From SAR324 cluster bacterium (lineage in GTDB: Bacteria; SAR324; NAC60-12): 47,758 bases of DNA. A program made the position numbers and the translations under genes. The DNA is taken from contig JANQJU010000093.1 in NCBI GenBank assembly GCA_028281495.1, positions 1 to 47,758 on the forward strand. The letters run 5' to 3'. Numbering within the stretch: the stretch's first letter is position 1; each line of letters starts with the position of its first letter. Positions 24,897-33,730 of this stretch are shown here, piece after piece. Under the pieces are notes generated by a model. That model was given only the letters and a program-made list of their open reading frames with translations, was not told the DNA's origin and did no database searches.

Positions 24897-26000
24897 TTAA
24901 ATTGTGGGTAGGGTGAACACAAATTTAGCCCCATCGTTGTAATCGCTATCGACCTTTATCGTTCCCTGGTGAGCTTTGATGATTTGGTGAACGGTAGCGA
25001 GTCCTATCCCACTCCCTTCCGCATCATCGGTTAAGCGCAAGAAAGGTTCGAACACCTTGTCTCGGTCTTCTGGCGCAATTCCTGGACCATTATCTTGCAC
25101 CCAAAATTGCAGCAGCTGCCCTTCCTCTTTCCAACCCAGTTGGACCGTTACCGGGTTTTTATCACCACGGTATTTGATCGCGTTCCCAATGAGATTTTGC
25201 CACACTTGGCTGATTTTGATGGGGTCACATTTCACCGTCGGCATGTCTTCCTCGACTTGAAACACAACGGCGCCTTCTTCCACACGATGATCGAATGTGC
25301 GCATGACTTCACTCAACACAGGCATCATCGAAACCGTCTCTAGGTCCCCAACGACTTTTCCAGCAGATGCATAGGTGAGCATCGTATCCACAAAGTTTAG
25401 CATCTTCTTGAGGGAATTGGGAACCCGTTGCAGCAAGTCCCTTAGGCTTTCATCGGCCCAAATATCGGGATGTTCGTCTTTGAGGCGATATAGAAAAAAA
25501 TCGAATAAACTCGCCGCACTTGCCGCAGGAGACTTGAGATCATGACTCACCATGTGCGTAAAATTGGTCAACTCGCGCTTTTGCGCTTGTAGGTCTTCAG
25601 TCAAGGCTGTGATTCGATCAAACGCATTTTTGGTACGCAAAGCTGATCGGACACGAGCAATCAGAGTGATGCGCTCGACGGGCTTGATGATGTAATCCAC
25701 GGCCCCCGCTTCGAAGGCTTCCTTCAACGTGTGGACCTCATTTTTAGCCGTAACCATCACAATAGGAACGTGCTCGAATTCAGGATTAGCCTTAATTTGA
25801 GCGGTAGTTTCAATGCCGCTCAAGCCTGGCATCATCTGATCCATCAAGATCAAGTCAGGCGTCCATTCATTTATCATCGTTAGGGCCTCTTCTCCAGAGC
25901 TTGACCCTCGAATCTGCAATTTGAGTTTTCGCAACATATCCTCAATCACTAGGCGATTGTTCTCTTGATCGTCCACAATCAAAACAGCTTCTTTTGGCAT
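24897..26000 (-). CDS. Receiver-histidine kinase protein
   Basis: The protein has 367 residues, is soluble, and has the order receiver, coiled coil, HisKA, HATPase. The receiver keeps Asp10/11, phospho-acceptor Asp54 (LILMDQMMPG) and Lys106 (YIIKPVE). HisKA has His153 in SHDLKSP; the ATPase has an N-box NLIGNAIKY, DNGPGI and GSGIGL. All catalytic residues look intact, so it can probably autophosphorylate under control of its own receiver, an arrangement seen in cyanobacterial and delta-proteobacterial signalling. There is no neighbouring partner. The ATG at 26000 follows AGGGAGAACTT. Confidence 0.9.
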   Translation of the reverse strand: MPKEAVLIVDDQENNRLVIEDMLRKLKLQIRGSSSGEEALTMINEWTPDLILMDQMMPGLSGIETTAQIKANPEFEHVPIVMVTAKNEVHTLKEAFEAGAVDYIIKPVERITLIARVRSALRTKNAFDRITALTEDLQAQKRELTNFTHMVSHDLKSPAASAASLFDFFLYRLKDEHPDIWADESLRDLLQRVPNSLKKMLNFVDTMLTYASAGKVVGDLETVSMMPVLSEVMRTFDHRVEEGAVVFQVEEDMPTVKCDPIKISQVWQNLIGNAIKYRGDKNPVTVQLGWKEEGQLLQFWVQDNGPGIAPEDRDKVFEPFLRLTDDAEGSGIGLATVHQIIKAHQGTIKVDSDYNDGAKFVFTLPTI

Positions 26001-26346
26001 AAGTTCTCCCTAAAAAGTTAAAAAAAACAGCAGTAAAGCTGGAACAATTGAGCAATCAACTTGTCTAATAACCGTAGTGGATTGCAACAAGAATTGAACC
26101 TTTCTGAAGAAAGGTAGACTCCAAGGTAATAATAGTGTAAAGTTATATTATCGACTGAAACCTATCTGTAAAATTAAGACACAGTCGAATCACCAGAGTG
26201 CAATGATGCAAAGGATGACGGAAGGAAGCAAAATAGACGCGCCATAATTCCTGAAAGTGCTGATTTTAGGAACGTGCTGATAACTCGATTGGTTGCTGCT
26301 TAGAAGTTTCCTACCGGAACAGTCCAATATCCAGAAAGGAGGATCT
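26001..26346. other. Divergent intergenic region with a hairpin
   Basis: This gene-free region separates the receiver-kinase gene (minus) from the TPR gene (plus). It holds a perfect 7-bp hairpin, ACCTTTC-TGAA-GAAAGGT, at 26098-26115, which could be a 5'-leader structure or operator. I see no small gene. Confidence 0.5.
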
Positions 26347-26898
26347 ATGAGTGCACATAAACTCATTGTAGGACTGGTATTTTTCCTGATTGCAGGGATG
26401 GCACAGGCAACTCAGGCGGATAGCCGTTTGCATGGTTTATTTGCTCAGTTAAAAGCCACCTCGAATCTGGAGAAAGCCAAACAAATCGAATCAGACATTT
26501 GGAAAATTTGGTCTGAAGTCGAACACCAAGAAGTGCGTCGGTTAATGGATCATGGTTATTCTGCCATGCAACTTGAGGCCTACACACTCGCACTGCACAT
26601 TTATGATCGTATTGTGCAACTCAAACCCGACTTTGCAGAAGGGTGGAACAAGCGTTCGATTGCTCACTACATGTTGGGTGATTACGACGCTTCTATACGA
26701 GATGTACGGCAAGTGCTGAAACTTGAACCACGACATTTCGGAGCTATGTTTGGATTGGGTATTCTTCAATCCGAACAAAAGAATTTAGAAGCCGCAGTTA
26801 AATCATTTGAAGCTGCATTACGGGTCAACCCACATTTGAAGCATGCTCGGCACAAACTTGCGACTGTCAAACAACAACTTCTGGTCAGTCGCATTTGA
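26347..26898 (+). CDS. Exported TPR protein
   Basis: The product has 183 residues with a signal peptide (about 1-21, ending AQAT). An N-terminal motif DSRLHGLFAQLKAT is followed by an LEKAKQIESDIWKIW helix and about three canonical 34-residue TPRs (YTLALHIYDRIVQLKPDFAEGW, with repeats up to HARHKLA). Small periplasmic TPR proteins of this type are common in proteobacteria; the function is unassigned. The ATG at 26347 follows AGGAGGATCT. Confidence 0.85.
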   Translation: MSAHKLIVGLVFFLIAGMAQATQADSRLHGLFAQLKATSNLEKAKQIESDIWKIWSEVEHQEVRRLMDHGYSAMQLEAYTLALHIYDRIVQLKPDFAEGWNKRSIAHYMLGDYDASIRDVRQVLKLEPRHFGAMFGLGILQSEQKNLEAAVKSFEAALRVNPHLKHARHKLATVKQQLLVSRI

Positions 26899-26936
26899 GC
26901 CTTCACGATTTAACCTTTCGTCGTTTTATCTTAATC

Positions 26937-26959
26937 AGCCAGATCGCGCTGATCTGGCT
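26937..26959. terminator. Bidirectional hairpin between convergent genes
   Basis: AGCCAGATC pairs perfectly with GATCTGGCT over a 5-base loop between the TPR gene (ends 26898) and the AsmA gene (ends 26974). No clear T-run follows on either strand, so terminator function is probable only from position and stem quality. Confidence 0.5.
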
Positions 26960-26973
26960 CCCACCTCAACTAT

Positions 26974-29856
26974 TCAGAATTTGAGATTCTTCAACAGGTC
27001 CTCAGCCTTCTTTTTTACTTCTTTTTCTAATCTCTTTTTCTCTTTTTCTGCTTTCTTTTTCGCCTCTGCTTCGAGACGTTTTTTCTCAGCTTCCACTCTG
27101 GCACGGGCTTCCGCTTCCAGTCGTTTCTTTTCCGCTTCCAGCCGTTTTTTCTCGGCTTCTATTTTGGCACGGGCTTCCGCTTCGAGACGTTGTTTTTCAG
27201 CTTCCAGCTTTTGTTTCAAAGCTGCTTCTTGAGCGCGAAGCGTGGCTTCTATTTTATCAGTCTGACTTTTCACCGCGCCTTTCATTCGTTTGCTATCCAA
27301 ACTGAACTTTGGACTGCTTGCACTGCCAGTCACCTGATAATAAAGCAAAGCTCGTCCTTGATCATCTTGTGGCATCAAACTCGCTTCTTTCAATTCAGGA
27401 ATGTTCACTAAATTGGCCAACTGCGATGTGATGTTGGATTCCACGCCTAACAAAGCCTGACTCGCTTCTTTCTGTAGCCGATGAGCCACCGGCAGATCCA
27501 ATTTGCCGTCAAAACCAACGGTCCCCTGAAAGTCCATGAGTCCTAAAGCCGGTAGATTCAATTTCAAGTCTTTGACATGCACTTTCTGATCTTTCACTTC
27601 CATGGCCATGAATAATTCTTGAAAATTCAGTTCTTCGAAATCCAAATCAGAACTGAGTTGACTGATTGTTTTTGCAAATTCTTCAACCAATCCAGCCTTT
27701 GCCAATTTGCCGTCAAACACCCGCATGGAAAAATTTCCTGCAGCCTGCTCCATAAAAGTATGAGGCAGTCCTTGCGTGGTCATGTCCACATCCAACGAAA
27801 GCTTTCCAAACAAGGTATCATCGGTTTTGGCCAACGATTTCAACAGTTCGTTTTTCGTGGAAAGCAAATCGTTGAAACGGGAAATGAAGTCATTGGCCTC
27901 GATTGATTTCAGTTGGACCCCACCTTTGATTTTGGCATTACGTCGGTCTTTCAAATCGACACGTACGGTTTGTTGAAAACGCCCACTGTAGAGTTGCCCC
28001 TTCATGTCCGCATCCAGCACATTGTTTTTCAATCCTGCTTTGGAAGTGAGATTGCGGATGGTGAGTCCCTTCCAGTCGACTTGTTTGAATTGGGTGTTTA
28101 TTGTGGCGTCCACTTCCGGCAATGCAGGAAACTCTTCCATTGGGGGAGCCTCGGCGGCTTCTGTTCCCGCTGGAGCGGCTTCGGCGACCTCCGTTTCCGG
28201 TGAGGGGGGCATCAATTCATCCAGATTCAGTCGATTGGAATTGAGAGAGAAATTGACCCGAGTCCGTTTGCCTTGTGCCAAATCAGGCAACGCCATTGCC
28301 AAATAATCTCGTATGTTTCCTGATACGCTGAGATCCGATTCACCTATTTGAGTCTGCATATTGGTGGTGATTCGATCATTGTTGAACTGGATCTGTCCTT
28401 GGGCTTGAAGCGACTTGGGTAGGGCGGGAGCGGACACCATTAGATTTTCCATATCGATCGCGCCCTGCATTTTCAACAACTGTGGCTTCTGCGGATCGAT
28501 AACGCCTTTACCTTGAATATCCAGATTGATTGTTCCCAGAGCTGAAAAACCTTCCGGCAACGTGGCAAACTGAGAGGCCATTGCCAACGTTTGCTCCAAA
28601 TTCGCGACTCCTTTCAATTGCAGTCGATCCAACTTCATCATGGGTTGCAATTCAGAAACAAACGCACTGAGCGTGATGGGCTGCTGCCCGAGCTGGAACT
28701 GGAGATCGGCCAGTTCCGCTGAATTTTCCGTAATATGGATGGCCCCTTTCAATCCTTCCAGTCCCACCTTCATCTTTTGGTGAACCGCTGCAATGTCATT
28801 GAGAGTCAAGGAAGCTTTCAATTTGGGCAAAGCGGTTCCCCCGACGGCTCCTGCCACGGAACCATTGGCCTGAAAAGAACCGGTCACGTTCCAATCAGCC
28901 AAAGCCGGTACCATCCCTGGAGGAACTTCTTTAATCAATGTCGGCAGACCAATGGTATTGGTCGCAAAAGTGAGATCAAGCTGAGGCGATGCTTGTAATA
29001 AACGTTGGATCGTTCCGCTGACATTCACTGCAAGCTCTTGCACTCCCAATTCAAGCTGATTGAGGGTTAACGTTTGATTGGCTAAATTGACAAGGAGGTT
29101 ATGGTTTACTGAGAAGCGCACATCTCCTTTTTGCACTCCACTGGCAGCATCTGAAACCTGAATTTGGGCAATGTTCAACACGCCTTGTAGTCGGACTGTT
29201 TGCGCCTGGCTGTCCGCAGAAACCGCTGCGGTTTGGTTGATAGCCCCCAGCACAATGTTCCGCTGTTGGCTTTGGTCCAGATAGCGAACCCGTGCGTTTT
29301 CAAGACGAAATTCTTGCAAATCTAAAGGGATGGGAATGCTTGGAGCTGCAGATTTGGTAGAGTCACTCGTTCCTGGAGTCGCCAACTTAGTTGACGGTTC
29401 CGACTCCGACGAAGCCCCGGTAGAGGTTTCCGATTTTCCTGCACCAACTTCTTCGGGTTTGCCCAATCCAGCAAGATTGTTTTCTCCGTCTTGATTCACT
29501 TCAAACAAAATATTGGGTTCGACCAAAACAATCGATTTCACCACAGGCGACAATTGAACAACCGACCAAAAATCCACGGCAAATCCAATCTCTTTCGCAG
29601 AGAACAGGGGATCGTTCGAAAAGCCTTTGCGGTTTGCAAGCTCCACATTCTGAGCTGCCACGCGGATGGTCGGAAACACGGCAATCGAGATATCTCCAAC
29701 AACGATAGAGCGGTTTAAAATTCGAGAGCCATCTTCTGCAATCCACGCTTTGACTTTTTCAGGAGGCAGTGCGATTTTCACCGCCAGGTAAACTCCGACG
29801 ATCAGCAAAACGACCACACTAACCACGCCAATCAACACTTTACTCCAAGTTTTCAT
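26974..29856 (-). CDS. AsmA-family envelope protein with a charged coiled-coil tail
   Basis: The protein has 960 residues: one N-terminal membrane anchor (about 7-28), the AsmA N-terminal region (EDGSRILNRSIVVGDISIAV) and a long beta-rich body. AsmA-family proteins are thought to form bridges for phospholipid movement between the membranes. A Ser/Thr/Pro/Ala-rich insert lies near 135-175. The last about 100 residues are an almost pure Ala/Glu/Lys/Arg helix built of repeats such as KKRLEAEARA, like the helical part of TolA, ending KKAEDLLKNLKF. The repeats are also visible in the DNA. The ATG at 29856 follows AAAGGCTT. Confidence 0.88.
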   Translation of the reverse strand: MKTWSKVLIGVVSVVVLLIVGVYLAVKIALPPEKVKAWIAEDGSRILNRSIVVGDISIAVFPTIRVAAQNVELANRKGFSNDPLFSAKEIGFAVDFWSVVQLSPVVKSIVLVEPNILFEVNQDGENNLAGLGKPEEVGAGKSETSTGASSESEPSTKLATPGTSDSTKSAAPSIPIPLDLQEFRLENARVRYLDQSQQRNIVLGAINQTAAVSADSQAQTVRLQGVLNIAQIQVSDAASGVQKGDVRFSVNHNLLVNLANQTLTLNQLELGVQELAVNVSGTIQRLLQASPQLDLTFATNTIGLPTLIKEVPPGMVPALADWNVTGSFQANGSVAGAVGGTALPKLKASLTLNDIAAVHQKMKVGLEGLKGAIHITENSAELADLQFQLGQQPITLSAFVSELQPMMKLDRLQLKGVANLEQTLAMASQFATLPEGFSALGTINLDIQGKGVIDPQKPQLLKMQGAIDMENLMVSAPALPKSLQAQGQIQFNNDRITTNMQTQIGESDLSVSGNIRDYLAMALPDLAQGKRTRVNFSLNSNRLNLDELMPPSPETEVAEAAPAGTEAAEAPPMEEFPALPEVDATINTQFKQVDWKGLTIRNLTSKAGLKNNVLDADMKGQLYSGRFQQTVRVDLKDRRNAKIKGGVQLKSIEANDFISRFNDLLSTKNELLKSLAKTDDTLFGKLSLDVDMTTQGLPHTFMEQAAGNFSMRVFDGKLAKAGLVEEFAKTISQLSSDLDFEELNFQELFMAMEVKDQKVHVKDLKLNLPALGLMDFQGTVGFDGKLDLPVAHRLQKEASQALLGVESNITSQLANLVNIPELKEASLMPQDDQGRALLYYQVTGSASSPKFSLDSKRMKGAVKSQTDKIEATLRAQEAALKQKLEAEKQRLEAEARAKIEAEKKRLEAEKKRLEAEARARVEAEKKRLEAEAKKKAEKEKKRLEKEVKKKAEDLLKNLKF

Positions 29857-29946
29857 AAGCCTTTTCTCCAGAATCGTTTCAGCCTATCAGGCATTTATTC
29901 GCCGGATTCCTTCCGTGCAATGTAAATCCATATCCAGGAAAACATC

Positions 29947-31227
29947 ATGAGCGACGCTTTTCAAAACAAAAATCCGATCTGGTATCCGTTCACCCAAATG
30001 AAAACAGCGGCACCTCCTATACCAATCGTTCGAGGCGAGGATGCGTATCTTTACGATGCGGATGGGAATCGGTACCTCGACGCGATTTCGTCTTGGTGGG
30101 TCAACCTCCATGGGCATTCACACCCACACATCGCAGAGAAGGTTTCAGCCCAATTAAAGACCTTGGAACACGTGATTTTCGCAGGTTTCACTCATGCGGG
30201 TGCAGAAGAACTGAGTCAACGGCTACTCGGCCACCTCCCTCACCAATCTCATATTTTCTTTTCGGACAACGGATCAACCGCGGTCGAAGTGGCACTGAAA
30301 ATGGCCATCCAATATTGGTACAATCAGGGCAAGCCAAAAACAAAATTTGTTGCGTTCAATCACGGATATCATGGAGACACGTTTGGAGCGATGTCGGTCG
30401 GACATCAAGGCGAATTCAACAAACCATTCTGGCCGTTTTTGTTTGAGGTTTTGTATATCGACCCTCCCGTTCGAGGGATGGAATACCATTCTCAAGAACA
30501 ATTACGACGGCTGCTCGCCAACCATGATGATATCGCAGCCTTCATTTTTGAACCCCTTGTTCAAGGCGTTGCGGGGATGGTCATGCACGAACCGGAGGGT
30601 TTGACCGGACTCATCGATATTTGCCATCAATATCAGATCTTGACCATAGCCGATGAGGTGATGACGGGTTTTGGGAGAACCGGCAAATGGTTTGCTTCCG
30701 ATTATTTGGATCCCAACCCCAGCATTATGTGCTTTTCTAAAGGATTGACCGGTGGCACGATGGCAATGGCCGCGACAACATGTGATGATTCAATTTACGA
30801 TGCATTTTATTCGGATGATAAAATGAAAACGTTGTTCCACGGGCATTCTTTCACAGCCAACCCTGTGGCCTGTGCCGCTTCTTTGGCAAGCCTGGATTTG
30901 CTAGAGCAGGAGGAATGTTGGAATCGCATCCGTCAAATCGAAACCCAACAAGCTGAATTTGCAAATCACATTAAAAGCCATCCTAACGTCAAATCTGTTC
31001 GTCATCTTGGCGTGATCTTTGCTCTAGAATTTCAAAGTCCGGAAGAAACCTCTTACTTCAACCCTTTACGCGACCGACTCTACCAATACTTCCTGAAGGC
31101 AGGATTTCTGCTCCGTCCGTTGGGAAACATAATCTACATCCTTCCTCCGTATTGCACGACTCCAGAGCAGTTGAAGCGGATTCATGAAGTCATTGTATCT
31201 GCACTAGACACTTTGGATAAACTTTAA
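29947..31227 (+). CDS. bioA: Adenosylmethionine-8-amino-7-oxononanoate aminotransferase
   Basis: This 426-residue PLP-dependent class III aminotransferase moves the amino group of SAM to KAPA to give DAPA in biotin synthesis. N-terminal IWYPFTQM and SSWWVNLHGHSHP are BioA hallmarks; the PLP contacts are Asp236 (IADEVMTGFGRTG) and the Schiff-base Lys265 (CFSKGLTGG). Length is normal. No other bio gene is adjacent. It is divergent from the AsmA gene. Confidence 0.95.
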   Translation: MSDAFQNKNPIWYPFTQMKTAAPPIPIVRGEDAYLYDADGNRYLDAISSWWVNLHGHSHPHIAEKVSAQLKTLEHVIFAGFTHAGAEELSQRLLGHLPHQSHIFFSDNGSTAVEVALKMAIQYWYNQGKPKTKFVAFNHGYHGDTFGAMSVGHQGEFNKPFWPFLFEVLYIDPPVRGMEYHSQEQLRRLLANHDDIAAFIFEPLVQGVAGMVMHEPEGLTGLIDICHQYQILTIADEVMTGFGRTGKWFASDYLDPNPSIMCFSKGLTGGTMAMAATTCDDSIYDAFYSDDKMKTLFHGHSFTANPVACAASLASLDLLEQEECWNRIRQIETQQAEFANHIKSHPNVKSVRHLGVIFALEFQSPEETSYFNPLRDRLYQYFLKAGFLLRPLGNIIYILPPYCTTPEQLKRIHEVIVSALDTLDKL

Positions 31228-31275
31228 AGTCGGTTGAATAATTTCAGAATAACAACAAAATAACAAAAATTTTAC

Positions 31276-31292
31276 GACACAAGGCTTGTGTC
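31276..31292. promoter_or_regulatory. 17-bp perfect palindrome, candidate operator
   Basis: GACACAAG-G-CTTGTGTC is a perfect inverted repeat with a single central base, located 91 bases before the start of the kinase-like gene and 49 bases after the bioA stop. The loop is too small for a good RNA hairpin, which favours binding by a dimeric protein. No T-run follows. Confidence 0.45.
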
Positions 31293-31382
31293 TAGACGGT
31301 GAACCGTGGTAAACAGCGGGCGCGGGCAAAACGAGGAACCATCGTTTTGAGTGATTTTATTCACACTAACCAGGGAAGGGCT

Positions 31383-33233
31383 ATGTCTACGCAATCCAAA
31401 GTACGACTCAGGCAATCCATCACAACCAAACTATTGATTGTGGTGTTTTCCATCTACCTATTCGTGACTGCCACCCTCACGGGGGCACATATGGCAACCG
31501 ATTATTATACCATGAGAAACACGGTTGTTAAGGATCTCCAAGCGACAACCACAACGATTGATTCAGGCCTAGCTGAAGCCATCTGGGATAAGAATCACGT
31601 CCAACTCCAAGAACTCGTTCAAGATATTCAACGCATTCCTTACATCACAGGGGTGTCGGTCCAGTCTTCCAATTTCAAGCCAATGAACACAGGAGTCCTT
31701 GTTACGGACTCCAACATATCGCAACAAGCTGTTTCCCTCGAAATTCCCGAAGATGCAGCTTTACAGGAACAAGTCCTACATGCGTCGGCTCCGTATTTTC
31801 AATGGAATCTCCCATTGACTTACGAACACCCCACTAAGGGCATCTTGAAAGTGGGGCAAGTGACCCTGTTTTCGGGCCGGTCCGTAATTTTAGAGCGGCT
31901 GCGCTTCGAATACCTATTCATCGTGGGTAATGCGTTGATCAAAACGCTGGTTCTTTGGGTACTTTTTTTGTGGATAGGCCGACGCTTGCTCGGACGTCCT
32001 CTGGAAGAATTGACAGAAGCCACTCGAAGACTCCATTTGAGCCGCCTAGATAATTCCGAAGTGGACCTTAAAATTTCAGGAAACACGGAGCTGAAATTAC
32101 TGGAAGAGAATTACAACAAGATGGTGCATCGCTTTTTGGTGGCCCGTAAAGGCCTTCGTAAACAGTACGAAGACCTGCGCAATCAAGTTCAAACCAAATC
32201 CGACGAACTGGCCTACCTGAACCAACAACTCAAAAATGCTCAACGAAAAGCCACCGCTTTTCAACAAGAACTCAACACGGCTAAGGAAGATAAACGCTTA
32301 TCCATGCTGGAATTGGCCGCAGATCTGAGGGCTTCACTCATTCAAATTCTGGATGGAGTACAACTGCTCAGAGAAGAACGTTGGAATTCCTCACGACCGG
32401 AGGGCTTGGATATGATTGAGCTGAATGGAGAGTACTGGTTGAGGATGGTGAATAACCAATTGAACCGCTCCCGCTTGGAAGCCAGGAGTCTAAAATACCA
32501 TCCGGTCGATTTCGATTTTCCGATGATGTTGGAGCAACTAAGCGAGTTGTTCCAAAGTATGGCAAATCAACAAGGAATTGGATTCATGCTTGAATTCGAC
32601 TCCGAATTGCCAGCAGCGGCACACGGAGATGCGGCAAAGATGAGACAGGTGCTGATTAATTTGGTGAGTCATGCCATTGAAACTACCGAAACGGGGGGAG
32701 TCGTGTTGGCAGTGGAATACAATCAGGGACAAATTCGCTTTCAAGTGGAAGACTCTAGTGCGGGGATGGATCCTGAATCACTGCAAACCTTCCTACACCT
32801 TCTGAATTCTCCCGATTCGACCCAATCCATTCCGGAAGAAGTGGATCTGGGGCTGGCTATCGCCTACCAGTTGGTGCGCATCATGGGATGTGAATTGAAA
32901 GCTTGGAGTGCTCCCGGAGAAGGGTCCGTGTTTTGCTTTGAAGCCCCACTGACCGCCATTGCTGGGACTCAGAAAGTTGCAGAAGAACCGGCGGCAGTCA
33001 TCGAACCCTTGCCTCCTCCGAAATCCCCCTTGCTCCAACCTCCCCCGTTGGAAACGTTGGAAGCCATTTATGAATGTGCCGCTCGTGGAAACACCCAAGG
33101 CATCACTGAGCAAACCCGGCGTTTGGAACTGATGAGTGAACAATGGCGGCCACTTGCTTCGGAAGTCCGTCAATTAGCTCAAGCAGAAAAAATTCGTGAA
33201 ATCCGAGAATTGGTCCGACCATTGATGGAATAA
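31383..33233 (+). CDS. Membrane histidine-kinase-like protein without phospho-acceptor His
   Basis: The protein has 616 residues: TM1 (about 15-38), a periplasmic sensor of about 125 residues, TM2 (about 175-197), HAMP, a coiled coil, then HisKA- and HATPase-like domains. At the place of the SHELRTP box the protein reads AADLRASL, with Ala at about 313 instead of His. The N-box reads NLVSHAIE (second Asn lost) and the G1 box SSAGM, while the G2 region DLGLAIAY is kept. It is probably a pseudokinase that senses a signal and regulates another kinase or receiver. A Pro-rich linker leads to a C-terminal helical domain of about 65 residues. The ATG at 31383 follows GGAAGGGCT; an upstream start at 31299 is less likely. 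Confidence 0.8.
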   Translation: MSTQSKVRLRQSITTKLLIVVFSIYLFVTATLTGAHMATDYYTMRNTVVKDLQATTTTIDSGLAEAIWDKNHVQLQELVQDIQRIPYITGVSVQSSNFKPMNTGVLVTDSNISQQAVSLEIPEDAALQEQVLHASAPYFQWNLPLTYEHPTKGILKVGQVTLFSGRSVILERLRFEYLFIVGNALIKTLVLWVLFLWIGRRLLGRPLEELTEATRRLHLSRLDNSEVDLKISGNTELKLLEENYNKMVHRFLVARKGLRKQYEDLRNQVQTKSDELAYLNQQLKNAQRKATAFQQELNTAKEDKRLSMLELAADLRASLIQILDGVQLLREERWNSSRPEGLDMIELNGEYWLRMVNNQLNRSRLEARSLKYHPVDFDFPMMLEQLSELFQSMANQQGIGFMLEFDSELPAAAHGDAAKMRQVLINLVSHAIETTETGGVVLAVEYNQGQIRFQVEDSSAGMDPESLQTFLHLLNSPDSTQSIPEEVDLGLAIAYQLVRIMGCELKAWSAPGEGSVFCFEAPLTAIAGTQKVAEEPAAVIEPLPPPKSPLLQPPPLETLEAIYECAARGNTQGITEQTRRLELMSEQWRPLASEVRQLAQAEKIREIRELVRPLME

Positions 33234-33267
33234 CTCCTCAACCGAATCTCTTACATACGAGGTAGGA

Positions 33268-33591
33268 ATGGATTGGTTCACCCAGCTTGCGGAAAGCAAA
33301 ATTCAAGAAGCAATCGACAACGGTGAGCTTCGATACGACAACTATCGAGGCAAGCCAATCGATCTTGATGACTACTTTCGCATTCCCGCCCAATATCGCA
33401 TGTCTTACCAAATTCTACGCAATGCCAATGCGCTTCCTCCTGAAGTAGAACTTCAAAAAGAAATCTACAGTCTCCGTAACCTCCTGGAGTCGAGTGATCC
33501 CGAAGAACGCCCCCACCTTCAAAAAGTCCTCAACGAAAAGCAAATGCATTACGATATGCTGATCGAACGCTATCGAAGCGCTAAGGCTTGA
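33268..33591 (+). CDS. DUF1992 (DnaJC28 conserved-domain) protein
   Basis: This 107-residue protein matches the DUF1992 family: an LAESKIQEAIDNGE start, the conserved GKPIDLDDYF, then RMSYQILRNANALPPEVEL and a helical tail. The family occurs in many bacteria as small cytoplasmic proteins and in eukaryotes as part of DnaJC28. Its role is unknown. The gene lies 34 bases after the kinase-like gene and may be co-transcribed. Confidence 0.9.
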   Translation: MDWFTQLAESKIQEAIDNGELRYDNYRGKPIDLDDYFRIPAQYRMSYQILRNANALPPEVELQKEIYSLRNLLESSDPEERPHLQKVLNEKQMHYDMLIERYRSAKA

Positions 33592-33645
33592 TCTCATTTC
33601 CACGTTTTTTCTACATGCGACCCTATTTCAGAAACTTGTTGACAG

Positions 33646-33659
33646 CTACGATCTCGTAG
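33646..33659. promoter_or_regulatory. Inverted repeat next to the SPFH gene promoter
   Basis: CTACGA-TC-TCGTAG is an inverted repeat with 6-bp arms ending one base before the proposed -35 element of the SPFH operon. This is a typical position for an activator or repressor site. Confidence 0.4.
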
Positions 33660-33660
33660 T

Positions 33661-33690
33661 TTGAAATGGATAGTATGCTGTAGATATAAA
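33661..33690 (+). promoter_or_regulatory. Probable promoter of the SPFH-NfeD operon
   Basis: TTGAAA (33661-33666) and TATAAA (33685-33690) are separated by 18 bases and lie about 40 bases before the SPFH gene. A second TTGACA at 33639-33644 has no well-spaced partner. Confidence 0.5.
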
Positions 33691-33730
33691 ATGCCGAGAG
33701 GCCAACCTTTTCAAGAAAAGGAGCACAATT

